DNA of 64,000 bases, taken from contig CM075102.1 in assembly GCA_037576195.1 (NCBI GenBank), forward strand, positions 22,936,745-23,000,744, written 5' to 3'. This document shows positions 12,801 through 26,131 of this stretch, in pieces. A model generated the notes under the pieces. That model saw only the letters and a program-made list of their open reading frames with translations. It searched no databases and was not told the origin of the DNA. Each line of letters starts with the position of its first letter. Positions within the stretch are counted from its first letter, which is position 1. The DNA comes from Phytoseiulus persimilis (Eukaryota > Arthropoda > Arachnida > Mesostigmata > Phytoseiidae). Position numbers and translations under genes: made by a program.

Positions 12801-15800
12801 AGAGAAATGAACCCCAGGTTGAATTGAGCTGTTGCGCTGAGCCTCGCAATGGATCTGAGATCCCGACTTGGAACGAAGAACTCAGAGATTATTGGCAACC
12901 GTCGGAGCGAGACACAAAATATTCGGGCAATTCGAGCAAACTCCAAATAGCAGCTTTCCGCGTCCAGTCCTAAAGTCCGCGCATTATGCGCAGCTCTCCA
13001 AGGTAGTTTTCGACGGGCGTATGGGGTTCCGGGAAAGAGAAGCACAATCCCTATGTCGGAGGCCGCGTACTAAACCGGATGTGGGTCGTTTTCTCAGACC
13101 CTTGGGCGTATCTGGTCTATGATTAAGGAGTCCACTGGGAGACCACGGCCTTGTCAGCATTAGTTTGTCGTTGGGTCGGCGAACTCGCTAACTGTGTGAC
13201 TGGACGACTCTGGGCAAGGGGGCTTGTGCCCGAGGCAAATCGTTCGCTCTCCCGGTTTGTTCTATTCCTTCACCATCAACGGCAGATGGACTTTCCCATC
13301 AGTTGCGGCTAACTAGATCCGACTCGGTGCAGGTGGCTCGCTTCGTAGCGGAGGAACGACTCGGAACAGCTCGCTGGCGAAGAACAATTTGTCCGTGTTG
13401 TCATCATGATGTCATAACCTCGTACAGGAAACTTTTCCGTAGTCGATTACCTCGAATTCACCCCCTCTTCGTGAGCAACAAGACCGGTCGCCAGGTTGTA
13501 GTTCTTCGTGTTGTTCTCGCTCCGATCGATTCACCGAAACCGGAAGTTGTGTTCACGACGCGTTCGCGCACTCGATCCTTGGAGTTATTCATCGGCATCA
13601 GCGCCGGAGTCAGCTGAGAACCTTCGAGAATCCTAGTTCCGTATTCCATCGAGTATTTGAAACGACCGACGCCGAAACAAATGACGCCTTCCATGCAATG
13701 CGGGCCAACCTCTTCACATTGGAAGTGTTGGCTCGGATCGCGGGTGGTGTGTAGCTGCCAGCGCTATCTGATGCCGGCCCGGCTTCATATATCATAGGCA
13801 GCCATCCTCCTCTGGGAACCTTTCGTATCAGCGGGCAATGTGCACGAGCTGTGCGGTTCGGAAACGAGCCTTCCAGGTGCTGGAGCGAGTCATCACTCAT
13901 GATCATCGCGAACACCGTTCCAACAGCCAAAACTCGTGGCGCGATCCAATGGAAGACGGTCGAAAAACTTCGCCCACGTTATTCACTTCCGAAGCTGCAT
14001 GCGACTGAAGGCGCCTGGACGTCTCTTATGCCTGTGAGGGCGTCATCGAGCCTGTGGATCCTCTCGTGATGAGTTTACCGTCCATAGAAGACCCTCAAAA
14101 CGAGAGTCGGACCACCGAACGGCTGAAGCCTCAGGCAGCGCAGCCCTGTGCGGAATGTTACTGCGAAGAACCGCGCATCTCGGCAACTCGAATCAGTCAG
14201 CAGGAGAAAAGGGAATCCGCAGGACAATGTAGCACAAAACCTTCCACCGATCTCAACTATGTCCGGGGTTGGAGTTTGAGCCATAGGTGGCTGGAGAATG
14301 ATGGAGCGGTGAAAGTTTGGAAAATGACTAGAGACAGCAGCTATTCTCGAGAGAGCAAGCACTTTATGGGTTAGAGCAGTCTTCCCCACATTCTTGAGCT
14401 GAGCGCCGCTATTTCACCATGCACAACGACAACACGCCTTCCTTGCCCCGTGGAATTGAAAATGATACCGCCTCCCGAAAGTGCAGCAACTGAGTGGCCG
14501 GCTTCCTTCCCCGATGTCAAGTTACTCGAATCAATCAGAGAAGTTGTTCCGGCCATCGCCGAGGAGCAGACGCCACGTAGACTGATCAGGGGAGGCGCGT
14601 GGGAGAGAGAGTTTTGAACCTCATTCATACCAAGAGCTGTCCCGGCTCGCCACGTGCGGGATATGCTTCCGGTTTTCCAACCGGCGTTACGTTGCGAGAG
14701 AAACGGCTCAGGTCTTCAAGAGTCTGTGAAGCTCGGAAACTGGAGCAGTTTGAGATGTCGAGCCTATCGCCAAAAATATAGCCGGAAGGGTAGGGAACGG
14801 GTTGCCGTCACTCTGAGGCTTACGTCGAGAATCATGAGTTGCCGGTGTTCGACATCAGATCGGAAGCTACTGCACGGGAAGGCGCGCCTGCTAACTCGAG
14901 TCGGAACCTCTGCCCTGGGAAATACGCACAATGAGCTCTGACTCTGGAGAGACTCCAGCGGATACCGTTGTTCTTGCAGGCCAAGTATCCGAATGTTCGA
15001 GTGAGCTCTCGCGAATTATTCATTCACGTGTACGATTTCCGAGCTGGTCGGAATAACTAGAATACCTCTGAGTATTCAGCTTGATGACTCCTTGAAAACA
15101 GCGCACGCATAAATGAGCTACATTACTCCACTCTGCTCTCCCGGCTGAACACGACAGTGGTCCTGCATCGCTGTGACGTGGGGAAAAACTTGAGTCAGGT
15201 CGGCGACTTCCTGTGGGTTCTTCCCACGAGGTAGGTGCCTCGAAAAACATTTCGCGGAGATAGTCTCCTTTGTCGAATATCGACCCCATAAATATGTAAG
15301 TTATGGAAACGCAACGGAAATGGACGTCAGGGCGCCGGAGACTGCGTCGCCGGAATACGAAAAACATACTCTGATCGCCTATCGTGGGGCGTAAGGCCGG
15401 CTTCCGAGCTCTCCTAGGCTGGCTTTTACGACCGGTCTGCAGCCGACGGAGGCAATTTACGACTCATATAAAGCTGATTTTTCTTCCCCCGCAGCTCGAC
15501 TGATACTCCAAACGAGTCGGCTGAATGACGAAAACAGGACGTCGGGGAGAAAAGTTATTTCAAGGCCATTACGTTACATTAATCATGCGAGCCTCCGAAT
15601 CAGAGCCACCACCACCCGGAGCGATGCCTGCGAGCAAGAGAACGCCCTTCATCGACCGTCTTCCCTTCGATTGTATCCCTCTCCATGGAGTCGGGGCGGA
15701 AATGTTCATGCATAAGGCCTGAGACGGCGGAAATCAGACACAGGACTCTACATCAAGTCCCAGAAGGTCGTTTAATCCTCATCGTTCCGGATATTCAACA

Positions 15801-18679
15801 TGGCTGCTCGATTCGTGACTGATACCGAACTCGACTGAGGTTGGAATTCCGAGAATGAGAAAATTCGACAGGTTTTCTTGGGACGTAGCCGGAAAATCAG
15901 CAGGCCCGATGGCAACCGGAGGAGGTGTGAAATCCAACACCTCGGGTGCGAGAGGAGTTTCGTATAAAGAAAGATTCCATTGAAATGGAAGGCTCGTAGG
16001 ATGTCTACTTTCTCTAACCTGATGCCGCTTGCTGATATTGCGCTCTCGGGATTCCAACGGTGCAGCAGGGCACACACGACTCGAAGTAGGAGGAAACTTT
16101 TGATAGGAATGCTTTCCTCGGGGGACGCCGCTGGCAAGTCTCAAACGAAGCACAGACAGTGTAAACACTGATGTCCGCCCGAAAAGCCTGGGGAAATTCG
16201 GAGAAACCACGAATGATTCAAGGCCTCAGGGAGCGGAGATATACTATCGTTATTTGTTCCCGACGGCTCGCATTCGGATTGATATTCGTTGGAGCTGAGA
16301 CGATAGTTCCGTGGATCAGACGATGGAATCGAGTCGAGGATAGTGTCATCTCAGACTGACTGTAATTCTGGCGACTCAGTTCATCGTGAAATTATTCCAG
16401 CAAATCATTCAAGGGAGCCGGTTCCGTTCCGGTTTTCGTTCCTCAGACCGAATCCAATCAGAGCTTGCGAATCTCGGTATCGAAGCCGGGGAGCGAAGCT
16501 CTGGAGCTCGACGACAATGATGAGGAGCTCCGAGCTTGCACGTGAGTCGATGTAGTCGTTGGTATAGTTGTTGACGAGCATGACTGAATCGATCGAGTTT
16601 TGCCTTCATTGCTCCGCAGGGCGCCGTAACGAAGCAAAATTGCGCCCAGCTCATGAATAATTCCATCTTGCTGCATTATTATTCGCTTTGCTGTTTCTTG
16701 CGAGTTGTGGAAACTTCGACAAGCCGTTCCGACGGAGCGCGGCTTCTTTTCGCCCAGGGGATAAACAATAAAATTTCTAGTTGTCAGCATGATCTTCCCG
16801 GGGGCAGCCCATTCCATCGACACAGCAAATTATAGCAAATCTGGTGCCCTCTAGGCGAAATAATCCTTCTACTCATCAGCGATCCGAATCGGAGTAGGAT
16901 ACCCTTTAGAACTCCGTCTCAGTTGATCCGGCTTCGTGTCTCCCAGGAAGTTTGTCCAGTGTCGCTCCAAGTTCCACCGTCGATCCAAGGCAGAAACTCA
17001 GCCCAGATGTTTTCCGGAGTCCAGAGTTGGCAATCTTTACTGGCTTGGAGGACTGAAGCTCCGGCGCTCTGATAGAGGATCAGTCCAGGTGACCCTCTGG
17101 GAGTTCTGGAATAAACTCCGATTCCAGCAAGTGTAGGCTCACGGTGTCGAGGAGCAAAATGAGAGGTACTCACGCTTTCGATGAACGGCTGGATCAGCTT
17201 TTCTCAGAACGTAATTCTCCTTGCGAGAGCTGCGAACTCTTCCATGCGCTCCTCGAAGTCCGACTCATCCGTGACGGATTGCTCGATGGACAGGATGGCA
17301 AGGTTTAACGACGACATGGTGGATCGTGGATGATGCTTGATGAGTTTTAATCTTGGTGCGCAGGGTGAAGACGTATGTCGAGAGTCAGAAAGAGCCGGAG
17401 CATCATTAGATCATCACAACATTTAAAGCAGAGGTATTCGAGTTGAATCGATCGATGAACTGGGCAGCTCGAAGGAGCTGAGGGAGTAGCAAAATGAACT
17501 GAACGTTGCCTTTCGATCAGGAAGGAGAGAACAAATTAGATTGAGGTTCGTCAAGAGGGCGAGAAATCAGATGTAACAATCGGACTTTTCCCCAGCTTCA
17601 AAAGATTCGGGGGCGGGAAGGGGGGGGGGTTCTAGGAAGAACCCGGACCTGCCAATGTATCAGGGACCGGAAGCCATTCTGACGCCCCTAGCCATGTGAT
17701 AACCGGGATGGACTGCCCTCCCGTCCTCTTTCGCTAATGTGGCGCTCCTGCAAAGCTTGGGCTTCCATCTTTCCGGGTTGGGAACTCTCCCGCGGAGACA
17801 ATAGCTTTGGAATAGAGATCCATGGAGAAAGAGGCCAGCCAGCCCTGTTCCTATTTTCGGCAGATGGCATTGCGATCTGCGTCTTTTTCAAAACTGCGAG
17901 CATACCTCGAGTACGTGGGGGTTGCCTGAATGAAGTTCGTTAAGCGCTGACCACGTGTGCTCGCTTTATGGTTCTGGGGAAAGAATCATGAACTTTTTTG
18001 GAGTGCCGACAAGGAAATCACCTGGGAGTCGCTCAGTATTCGCAGTTCCGTTAAAAAGTGATAAAAACTCAGTCTGGCTGCTTTTTCGACTCCAGTTCTG
18101 AGGGAGCTCCCGAATTTCGGAGCACCTCACTAATTTGAAAGAGTTAGGAAGCATGGGAACCATGCCACCGTATCTCCGATTGATTCTCCTCGGGTTCTCA
18201 ATTTAGCTTGTAATTTCCGTTTCCTCGTTCCGATGTTTCTTGTCGGATCGAGCTCTCGGGCTTGCAATATTCAGGTATCCGGGGATGATGGGGCATGCCT
18301 GTTTGAACTTTACAAGAATAGAGGATGAAGCTGACGACCTCTGCTATTGATACTGAAACAAAGTACCTCGTTCATGGATTACTTTCAATTCGCGCTCCAT
18401 GTCATGGTCCCTCCGATGCTCCAGTTTGTTGACAAACTCTACAAATGATGAGCCTATGGTCATGTCGACACTAGTGCTTTCCGTGGCTCCTTGTCAACGG
18501 TATAAATGTGCTGTACGTTTGACTCTCGGGTCATAATATTTCTGAAACTCCTCCGCCGTGATGGTACGATTCCAGAAAATTCCCCGTAGGTAACCTCATT
18601 CGATTACGGGCATTCCGACGTCATCTGTGCCTCGGTGGTGATGACTCTCACTAATATATCGGCTCCTTTCTTCTTTTAG
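9831..18679. other. Long stretch without a recognised gene
   Basis: Many reading frames of 60-145 codons occur on both strands, but none shows a family signature or a consistent exon chain. The 5' exon of the ITP-like hormone, encoding its initiator Met and part of the signal peptide, should lie somewhere here, so part of this span is probably its intron and promoter. A run of nine Gs occurs near 17629-17637. Confidence 0.4.
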
Positions 18680-19165
18680 AAATCTTCCCCCACAGCTTGT
18701 GCGGTGTTGGTGATGGCATTGCTCGTGGATGTCACCAAGTTTGTTAACGGCCGATCGTTGCACAGGAGAACGTTTTTCGAAATGGGCTGTAAGGGCGAGT
18801 ACGATCCCTTTAGCTTCGCTCGTGCGGATAAAATATGTTATGAATGTTTTCTATTGTATTGGAATCCCAGTATAATTGAGAGTTGCCGGTGAGTACGACA
18901 AGCTCGTTGAATGAGCTCGATGATCGCAGTGAACGGCGGTCATTCCTTCTCTAGATTTGAAGTGCACACCAGCAATTCTGAGGCTCGATGCAAATATTCA
19001 ACGCTCAGACAGAAGCGTTTCCTAACTATTTCTCCACGGCCACATTTCAGCTCCGATTGTTATTCGGGCAACGCAACTTTCGTGCTTTGCGTCGAAGCAC
19101 TCCTGCTTGAATCTGAGAAGGAGAAGCTGGTCGTCATGGTGAACCTGCTGAAAGGACTGGAGTAG
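18680..19165 (+). CDS. ITP: ITP/CHH-family neuropeptide precursor (5' exon missing)
   Basis: Exons 18680-18888 and 19051-19165 encode a secreted peptide hormone of the ion transport peptide / crustacean hyperglycemic hormone family. A hydrophobic stretch (ACAVLVMALLV) and spacer lead to the dibasic site HRR. The mature peptide then starts TFFEMGCKGEYD, matching SFFDIQCKGVYD-type starts of ITP. Six cysteines follow family spacing: MGC, KIC, YEC, ESC, SDC and VLC, enough for three disulfides. The intron falls in phase 2 inside the Arg codon of CR-SDC, the conserved position of this family. The C-terminus is LLKGLE-stop with no Gly-Lys/Arg, so no amidation is predicted, as in ITP-long forms. The acceptor before 18680 (cttcttttag) shows that the start codon lies in an upstream exon I did not find. 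In insects ITP is an antidiuretic hormone. Its role here is inference. Confidence 0.85.
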
Positions 19166-19324
19166 TGACGGCGCTAGATTGCTTGAGTCCGTCGACGGTA
19201 TTCGCTTCCCATCAACAGAAGAAGTGCTCTCAGCTCATTGAACCAAAGTTTTCCACCCGGTCCCTTCATGCTGTTCCCCAGAGTTCGGTGGTTAGCCGTA
19301 AGTCGTACCAGATAGTATTCTATG

Positions 19325-19330
19325 AATAAA
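19325..19330 (+). terminator. Polyadenylation signal of the ITP-like gene
   Basis: AATAAA lies 160 bases after the TAG stop of the hormone gene, a usual distance for a short peptide-hormone 3' UTR. Confidence 0.5.
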
Positions 19331-22300
19331 TGGAGTTTCTCTATTCACTCCCGTGATTCCCGCTGCTGGCGAGAAGTGAAGGAGCAACTGCGAAACTATG
19401 TTGAGGATTTCAAAGTAGCCCAGCCTCGAAACACAGCAGCACTGAACTCAGTCAGCGCACCAAAAGCCCAGGCTCTCTCATCCGACAGCCCTACCGGGAC
19501 CACAGGGAACAGTTGTGGAATTCGACGCATTTGGTTGGAACATTGAGTTGTATTCGAGTGAGAATATTCCATTGAACGATCTTTGTGGCTATTGCGTCCG
19601 AGAGTGAGGGTCGTTTATCGGCAACAAGCAAGAATACCGCCCCGAGCATACGCCAGTAGCACCCCATTCGTGATAGGCTCACGGAGACAGTGGTTTAACG
19701 GGACGCTGTCCGAAAGGTAGGGCAGTTTCGGATTTCTCATCGGGAGTGCGTGCGACCGAGATTCGTTCGGGAGACCTCCCAGATAAGATGGTTATTTAGG
19801 AGGGAATCTGCTTGACATGGCACACCAATGCTTTTGTAAAATTCAGCTCAGCGAGGTGGGAGCCGCCTACACCTTCAGGACCCTGCCTGCCTCCTCGCTG
19901 GTTGAACCGATCCAGGACACCGACGGATTCAATAGCAGTCGCTCCCATTTCCGGCTCCGGTTGCTTCGTCTATTTCCACAAAACAACATATCGGAACATA
20001 TCTGCTCATCGAATCCGGAAAATTCTTCTCTGCTCAAAAATCCAAGAAAATCCGTCTTACAACATCGTCACCAGTCCATGCTCGATCAGATGTTTGCCCA
20101 ACAATAGCTTTCGGAACGACCAGAACGCGTTCGGCACCACCGTCTACACATTATTTTCGACTCCAACCTCGTCCACATGTAGCTTGATCTCTGCTCGTCC
20201 AAAGGTGTTGTCGAAGCCACCTCCTGGACCGTGAACCGATCTCACGTCCGCCAGAGTTAGCCATCCCATCAGCCAAACCCTCCTCGTGGACGACGAATTC
20301 CTCCGATCGCACGAGCTTGCACCTCGAAAACGGCTCTAGGCTCGTGGCTGTTTTCGAGTTCACCTCGTTGATTGATGCAACTACGTTGATTCGCGAGAAC
20401 TCCCTGGCTATAAGCCTTGGCTGATGACACTGGGAACAGCCGCCATAGTGCCCCGGTCGTCTCGTGGCGATAGCCCTTGCATCCCGCTGCGCAACAGGGG
20501 ACACAGCTCCCGCTACAGCGATCGAGCCTGGCTCCGTTCCCGAATTCGCCAGGTCACACTGACGCAGGCAAGTTCCTATCGGCATCCTCTGGTTGGTCCT
20601 CGTTGGCGTATCTTCCGCCGGAGCCGCGGTGTGGAAGCCATTCCACTCCTCAATCGAGATTGAAACTACGCAGCCTTGGGGGCTCACCAGCCCGCCTGCC
20701 TGCAGTGGAGCGGCACAAAAAGACGAGAATTCCTTGTGGAATCGCCAATAGAGTCGACGTTCGACCGTAACGGGTCGTTATGTCCGGATCAGATTCATCG
20801 CGATTTTCTTACGCAGATCATGCTGGTTCCCCAAATCATGAGTGATCTTCACCTGAATGGTGAACACGGGATCCTCGCGATGCCACTCCTCCTCCCACGG
20901 ATGTGAGATGTCGGTTGGCCCCCTTGTTAGTTGGGTGTAGAAGACTGACTCTGATGACTTCCTCTACGGGAGTGGGCTTCTAGTGTATATTTGTCGCCCC
21001 CGGATCGACTCCGCGAGTTTCTGAACGAACGTGCCGTTCTTGGAATCATTTTTTTCCCATTGTTCCATTTTAGTTTGATCAGAGGAACTGTGTCATGTCC
21101 GTTCAGAGTGGATTTGAAGAGATTCCGAATGAGTGTCAAATTCGGTGAACCACCATGTGAGAGTAACTCTCGACAAAATATGGACAAGATTCTACAACCA
21201 CTCGATTCCTAGCAACGAGTCAGACACCTCCGAATTTTCCGGGAGCCTCGGCTTTCATGATTCCTGAATGAAAATCTATCGCTGATCCCGTGCCGTAGTT
21301 GTTCCCTCCACATTGCAGGTGTTATTCGCAATCGTGCGTATGGAAGCGTGTCCGCATTGAGATCAGACAGTTCTTTGCCGCCTACGCTTACACAAAATAA
21401 TGGAAACCATGAGAAGAATCGAAGAACCATGCTCAGTATCATGCCTCGAGACGAGGAAATCACTCGAGTCATTCATGACAAAAGGTTCACGTTGGAGCTC
21501 ATATACCTCGCAGCTATAGCTTCGAAACTTAATGGGATGAATTTATGGTCACGAGGTTCCAGAGTGACAGACTCTCAACGCATGGATGAATTCGTGGCTC
21601 TACGAGATGGTTGATCTTCTGGAAGAAAAGGATCGAAAAACGAAGTTTCGACGATTGAGGTGCTCTTCAAACATTCATAGCCGAGAACGTTTTAGAGGTT
21701 CTTGGAAAGGTGAGAGTACATTTGTCAGGCCATTCGCAATCGAAAAAGACACCATCGCTGGCCTGCCTACGAGAGTTGACGTGGAACTGATATATTTCTC
21801 TCCCGCTATACTCTATTACACGATGACTCCGAAAGCAGTGATTCGTTTCAGTCCTGGCTGGCACGCCGAGAAAATGCACCTAGTTTCTCGACTTAAGGAA
21901 TCAAGCTGCTTCTCCCTTTAACGACATCATGCTTGCGTGAGCTTGGCTCTCCTGCAGTGGAAACTATGAAAACCGACCTAAGAAACCGGCTACAGCTCTC
22001 AAACTCTTCAGGGCTCGAACTGACCGGCATGAGGATCGAATTCGATTCCCTGACCGGTGATAGTCGACGACAAGTTCACCCATAGCATGGTCGTTCCAGT
22101 TGTCGTCATCGTTGAAATTTCTGACTAATAAATGCTCATTCTTTCTTGTTTCGAATCCCGTGTTTCCGATGAGAGATCCGGGAAGAAAAAGTAGAGCTCG
22201 AATCTCCTGAGCGACATTCTCGATTGACGCCTGGTTGGGCCCGAGTGTCCGAGTTATCATCATCAGGGGCCTTGACAGAAAAAGTTTGGGAATCACTACC

Positions 22301-24359
22301 GTAGAGTGTTATTGCAGCAGAGGCTTTGTCGTAAAAGGCCGTGCCCGTCTGTTTTTGCAACCGCCCAAAGTGAGCCGGGAGAGAGCGAAACTGCGAATTC
22401 GGGACGACTGATCTCTAAATGATTCCATCATCTCTCCATCATGAACAGACTGGACGATTCTGCAGGGGCTCTGCCGCACCTCCTCCGCTTTTCTGTTCGA
22501 AAAGGAACTCGGAACCCAAATCACTCGAGAAGAGCTCATTCGAGCGATTTTCGGAACATCTCTATTGCGGTTCACTTCGGAGCATGTTTCAGGCCGCGAA
22601 AGCACCTGCTTCGACAGGGACCGCGAGATCCGCTAGTTGTTCAGAGACTAGCAGAGCTCTATCTGTGAATAGTAATCGGTCTGGCGAGTCCTCTCCTCAA
22701 GGGGAAGCAGCTCTGAACGGACGAAAAAGCTTTCTGTTATGTACCATCGCGTTCAGGGTACTGTTAGCGCAGAGATCGCACGACTGACGCCGCGAGGAGG
22801 AACTAATCATTGATATTCCATGACTACATCTCACTGTCGCGTATTGTTGTCACCAAGCAATTGCGTGTAGCGGACGAAGATCACCAGTACACGCAGCTCC
22901 ATTGCGGCAGGAGCCTCGTGACCTCAGGCATCGATCGTGTATGATGAATGACCTGAGCACCTCCCGCACGATACCTGAGTTCTTCAGCCGAAGGTCTTCC
23001 GAGAACCCTCTTTAGCGTCCTCTACCGCGTTCGGCCGACAGGTAGCCGCGGGAAACTTTCCGGACAGCAGAAATCATCCATCCGATAGCTAGTCCGCTCA
23101 TCCGTTTCTGCAATAGCCAAAGTGCTCACGCAAGCTGAGAACGCCGGCACGGGTCAGGTGTGACTTTTCGCTCGGCGCGGGTCGCGGGAATCATTTCTGA
23201 TACAGATTTTTAATCGAGCAAGGGCTCCCGATGCCATCAGGTACTTCTGCCGCCACCGCCGCTGCTGACGCCGTTAGAGGCATTCTGCACTGCGGACCTG
23301 CGGGTAAGGGTGATTGGGATCGTGCGCTGGGGCCTTCGCGTGGGAAGGACCAACGATGTTTGACCTGCCTACAGAGAAAACTCCTCTCTCCTAGCCGGTA
23401 ACGCACTTGTTCAGTAGCATCGCGAACCACCACTGACTTTGAGATCTTTGTGAAAGTCGCAATCCGACTTGCACCATGGCTTGACTCAATTTGTGCTTCC
23501 GGTAGACGTTCCCTGAACGACAAACATGTGCTTCCAAAAGCGTCCGGAACGGTGGCGACAACGAACAGCTCTCAGCTTAGTGAGGATTGACCTGGAATCT
23601 ATCTAGATTGACTTCGCATGTGTCGTAAAGGATCTCGGGCCGTGAAAATGGCGCCCAGCCCGACACCTCACGAACACCTCATGGCTCGGAGGTCGTCCTC
23701 CAGGTTTGTTGGAAAAAAGTCTCGTGCTTCGGGTTGAGCTCTTGTTTTGGTGCTGAAGCCCATATCGCGCGCCCAGTCCCGACTGAATCCCATTTTCGAC
23801 AACTCAATTCATCTTGGAGATGTTCACTCATCCATCTGCTTTTCCACTTCGTGGAATCCCAGCTTTCGTCATAGGATAGAAGTCTCCTCGATGCGATCCC
23901 TCATTCCCCGATGTGATCGAGCAGAGCCGGCTTCTTCCTCGACCAAAACTTCTCATGGGTCTTCAAATGGCGAGTACTTCCTTCGTAAAGCAGGGTCTCG
24001 TTCCCATTCGGCGCTGTGAAGTGAACGTTAATTGAAATGCGTGAAATTGCTCTCCGCCCATGCTATACGCCGGTTACGGCGCTGCGTCCCGGCTCAGCTC
24101 GGGAATTTCGGCGATGGTATGCGGCATCAGCGGACTTTGCTGGAAAGTCTTTCAGAGCCAGAAGAGACTTTATCATTGGAGTTGTACTCCTGTCGATGTC
24201 GTTCTCGCAATTTCAGCCGCCCACAAAACTGTATAGATTACGAAAAGTTCTTCGGGAGACAATCGCTAGAGCGAAACAGCTTGTAGCAACAATGAAGACC
24301 CAACAGTTTTAGTTTCTCTTCGGGGAACGGGCTGCGTTCTCTCATAACGTTCGACCACC
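19331..24359. other. Stretch without a recognised gene; coding-like minus-strand patches at 19.8-21.0 kb
   Basis: No family was recognised. Between about 19.8 and 21.0 kb the minus strand has several open frames bounded by plausible GT and AG sites. One lies near 20.78-20.97 kb and contains HPWEEEWHREDPVFTIQ. Competing frames are also open there, so no gene is called. The remainder to 24.36 kb shows nothing I can support. Confidence 0.3.
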
Positions 24360-25899
24360 ATGAACAGGTGTTCCTCACTGGATACGAAATTCCGCCGCTC
24401 GCACAAACACCAGCTAGAAGTCGAAGAGTTGCGAGAGCTGAATCGACCGCCAGGACCAGATCGTCTCAATTCGGCAGACAACGAGGTAAGTGACGCCGAA
24501 GACGTTGAACCTGTAATGAACGGAACGCTCGTTTCGTCTCTGCTGGTTTGGAAGAATCCCATCACATCTCGAATGACGAGCGAAAAACAGTAAGATCCCA
24601 GATCAGTGCCGCGTGCATGTTCAGACAGTTGAAGGGATGGTAGGTTACATCGGGTGGATACGAAGCGGAGCGGGAATTGGGTCAGCCTTTCGAACACTAA
24701 ACATCTCAGTGTAACCCACTTCGTGGTCAATAGCAACACGGTCAGTTATCTTGCACCTGTAACCTTCTACGAACGCTTGGTAAGGAAACGCTTGTTGTCT
24801 TGCCCTCACTCGTCAGGATTCAACGAAACGACCAAAATATATTCCTCCGGAGTGAAGCGTGTTGTTTCGATCGGGCTTGTTGTGCTGTGTGAGGTGTTTC
24901 TCATTAAATCGCTTGGGAACATCTTTGTCCTCCTAAAACCAAGAATGTGAGTTCGTATCGCAGTGCCTCCCACGTAGCTCTCCCGAGAACGACCGATCGA
25001 TCTGTCCCTCGACCATCGGCGGGAAAAAATCTCCAGTGTTTCCTCTCGAATAGCGATCGAGTCGCTTGTAGCGGCGCTCTTGTGGGATGTTGATAGACCG
25101 ATCCTCTTACGTGAGTGGGACATTTCACAGAATGGAACAGAGAATACGGGCGGCGTCAATTCTGACGAGCTTCGTTTAGATATGGAACACTCGCTTCAGG
25201 CCGAAGCTTCGTCAGGAGCTCACAGTTGGATGGATATGAACCTGTACTCGACAAAGAACGCCATCTCCCAAGGTACTTGTTTTTCCCGCCTCGGATTCAG
25301 CTGGAATCACGCTCCATCTGGAAATTCCCTCGCCCAGGCTTGAGCCCTAGCCGAATTCCACATTCTAACGCGATGAAGTCCGAACTTTCGATAAGAGGCG
25401 TCAGGGGCGGTCATTGACACGGAAATTACCTCGATCGATAGGTCTTCTGACGTTGGCGTTACTGACGTCGAACGCATCGCAGCTGCGCACCATACTTCAG
25501 AATGGACCCCGGAGCAACCGCTTCTACCTGATATGTTTGGCGTCTGTGGGTACTGCTATAGTTCTCCAGGTCACTGTTGGCATTCTGCTCATTATCAAAG
25601 GAAGGTGAGTAGTTCCCGCCCTCCAGGAACCTCGTATGGCAAGAGTGTTTCACGACCGATCTAATCGGGATCACTTGGCATAGCGTCTTTACATTTCCAG
25701 GTTCAACATCAATCGAGCCTTCCAGCAGAGACCCGCGGAGCTTGTGAACAATTTCGTTCTGGTGGGAGTTTTTCTCATAGCCGTGTCGAACATATTCCTC
25801 ACGGCATTCGTCAGCTCGGGAGAAATACCCCACGTGATGCCTGAGAACATTACTCAACCCATGGCCCCAAAGGACCTGGACGAGAACGTTTTTAGATAG
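24360..25899 (+). CDS. Ninjurin
   Basis: Exons 24360-24485, 25131-25272, 25442-25604 and 25701-25899 join (phases 0, 1, 2) into 209 residues. After a polar N-terminal region comes the ninjurin core: YSTKNAISQ, then GLLTLALLTSNASQL (amphipathic helices), membrane segment 1 (FYLICLASVGTAIVLQ...LLIIKG), the NINRAFQQRPAELVNN loop, and membrane segment 2 (FVLVGVFLIAVSNIFLTAFV). This order and the NASQL and loop motifs are diagnostic. Ninjurins are small plasma-membrane proteins. Vertebrate NINJ1 oligomerises to rupture membranes during lytic cell death, and fly Ninjurin A acts in adhesion and stress responses. The core exons are secure. The first exon (42 residues, ATG at 24360) is chosen because its GTAAGT donor is in the right phase, but an alternative first exon is possible. 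The acceptor before 25442 (gatcgatag) is weak in pyrimidines. Confidence 0.88.
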
Positions 25900-26123
25900 G
25901 ATCCCCATGTCGGCGTGCGAACGTCAATGGACTGAAGTCATCATCCATGCTGTGTATACATTGAGCCTGATCTATATTGCCATGTAAAAACCTTTCCGTG
26001 GGTGAACCCCCTCCGCTCCTGGTGTGAGCGGATTTCGCCTTTCAGACGACAGCTGAACACTCAAAGAGGCTTCGAGGAGCCGCCCAGCGCTCTCCGAGTG
26101 CTTAGGAGATTTTATAGAGAATT

Positions 26124-26131
26124 TGTAAATA
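26124..26131 (+). promoter_or_regulatory. Pumilio-type element in the ninjurin 3' UTR
   Basis: TGTAAATA matches the Pumilio recognition consensus TGTANATA. It lies 225 bases after the ninjurin stop and before its polyadenylation signal. One 8-mer can occur by chance. Confidence 0.3.

Noticed and set aside
15779-16210. 143-codon minus-strand frame
   Set aside because: Protein-like in parts but overlapped by another minus frame of similar length, with no family match or splice context.
20151-20687. 178-codon minus-strand frame
   Set aside because: All three minus frames are open for 35-50 codons in the same place, so openness is not evidence. No family match.
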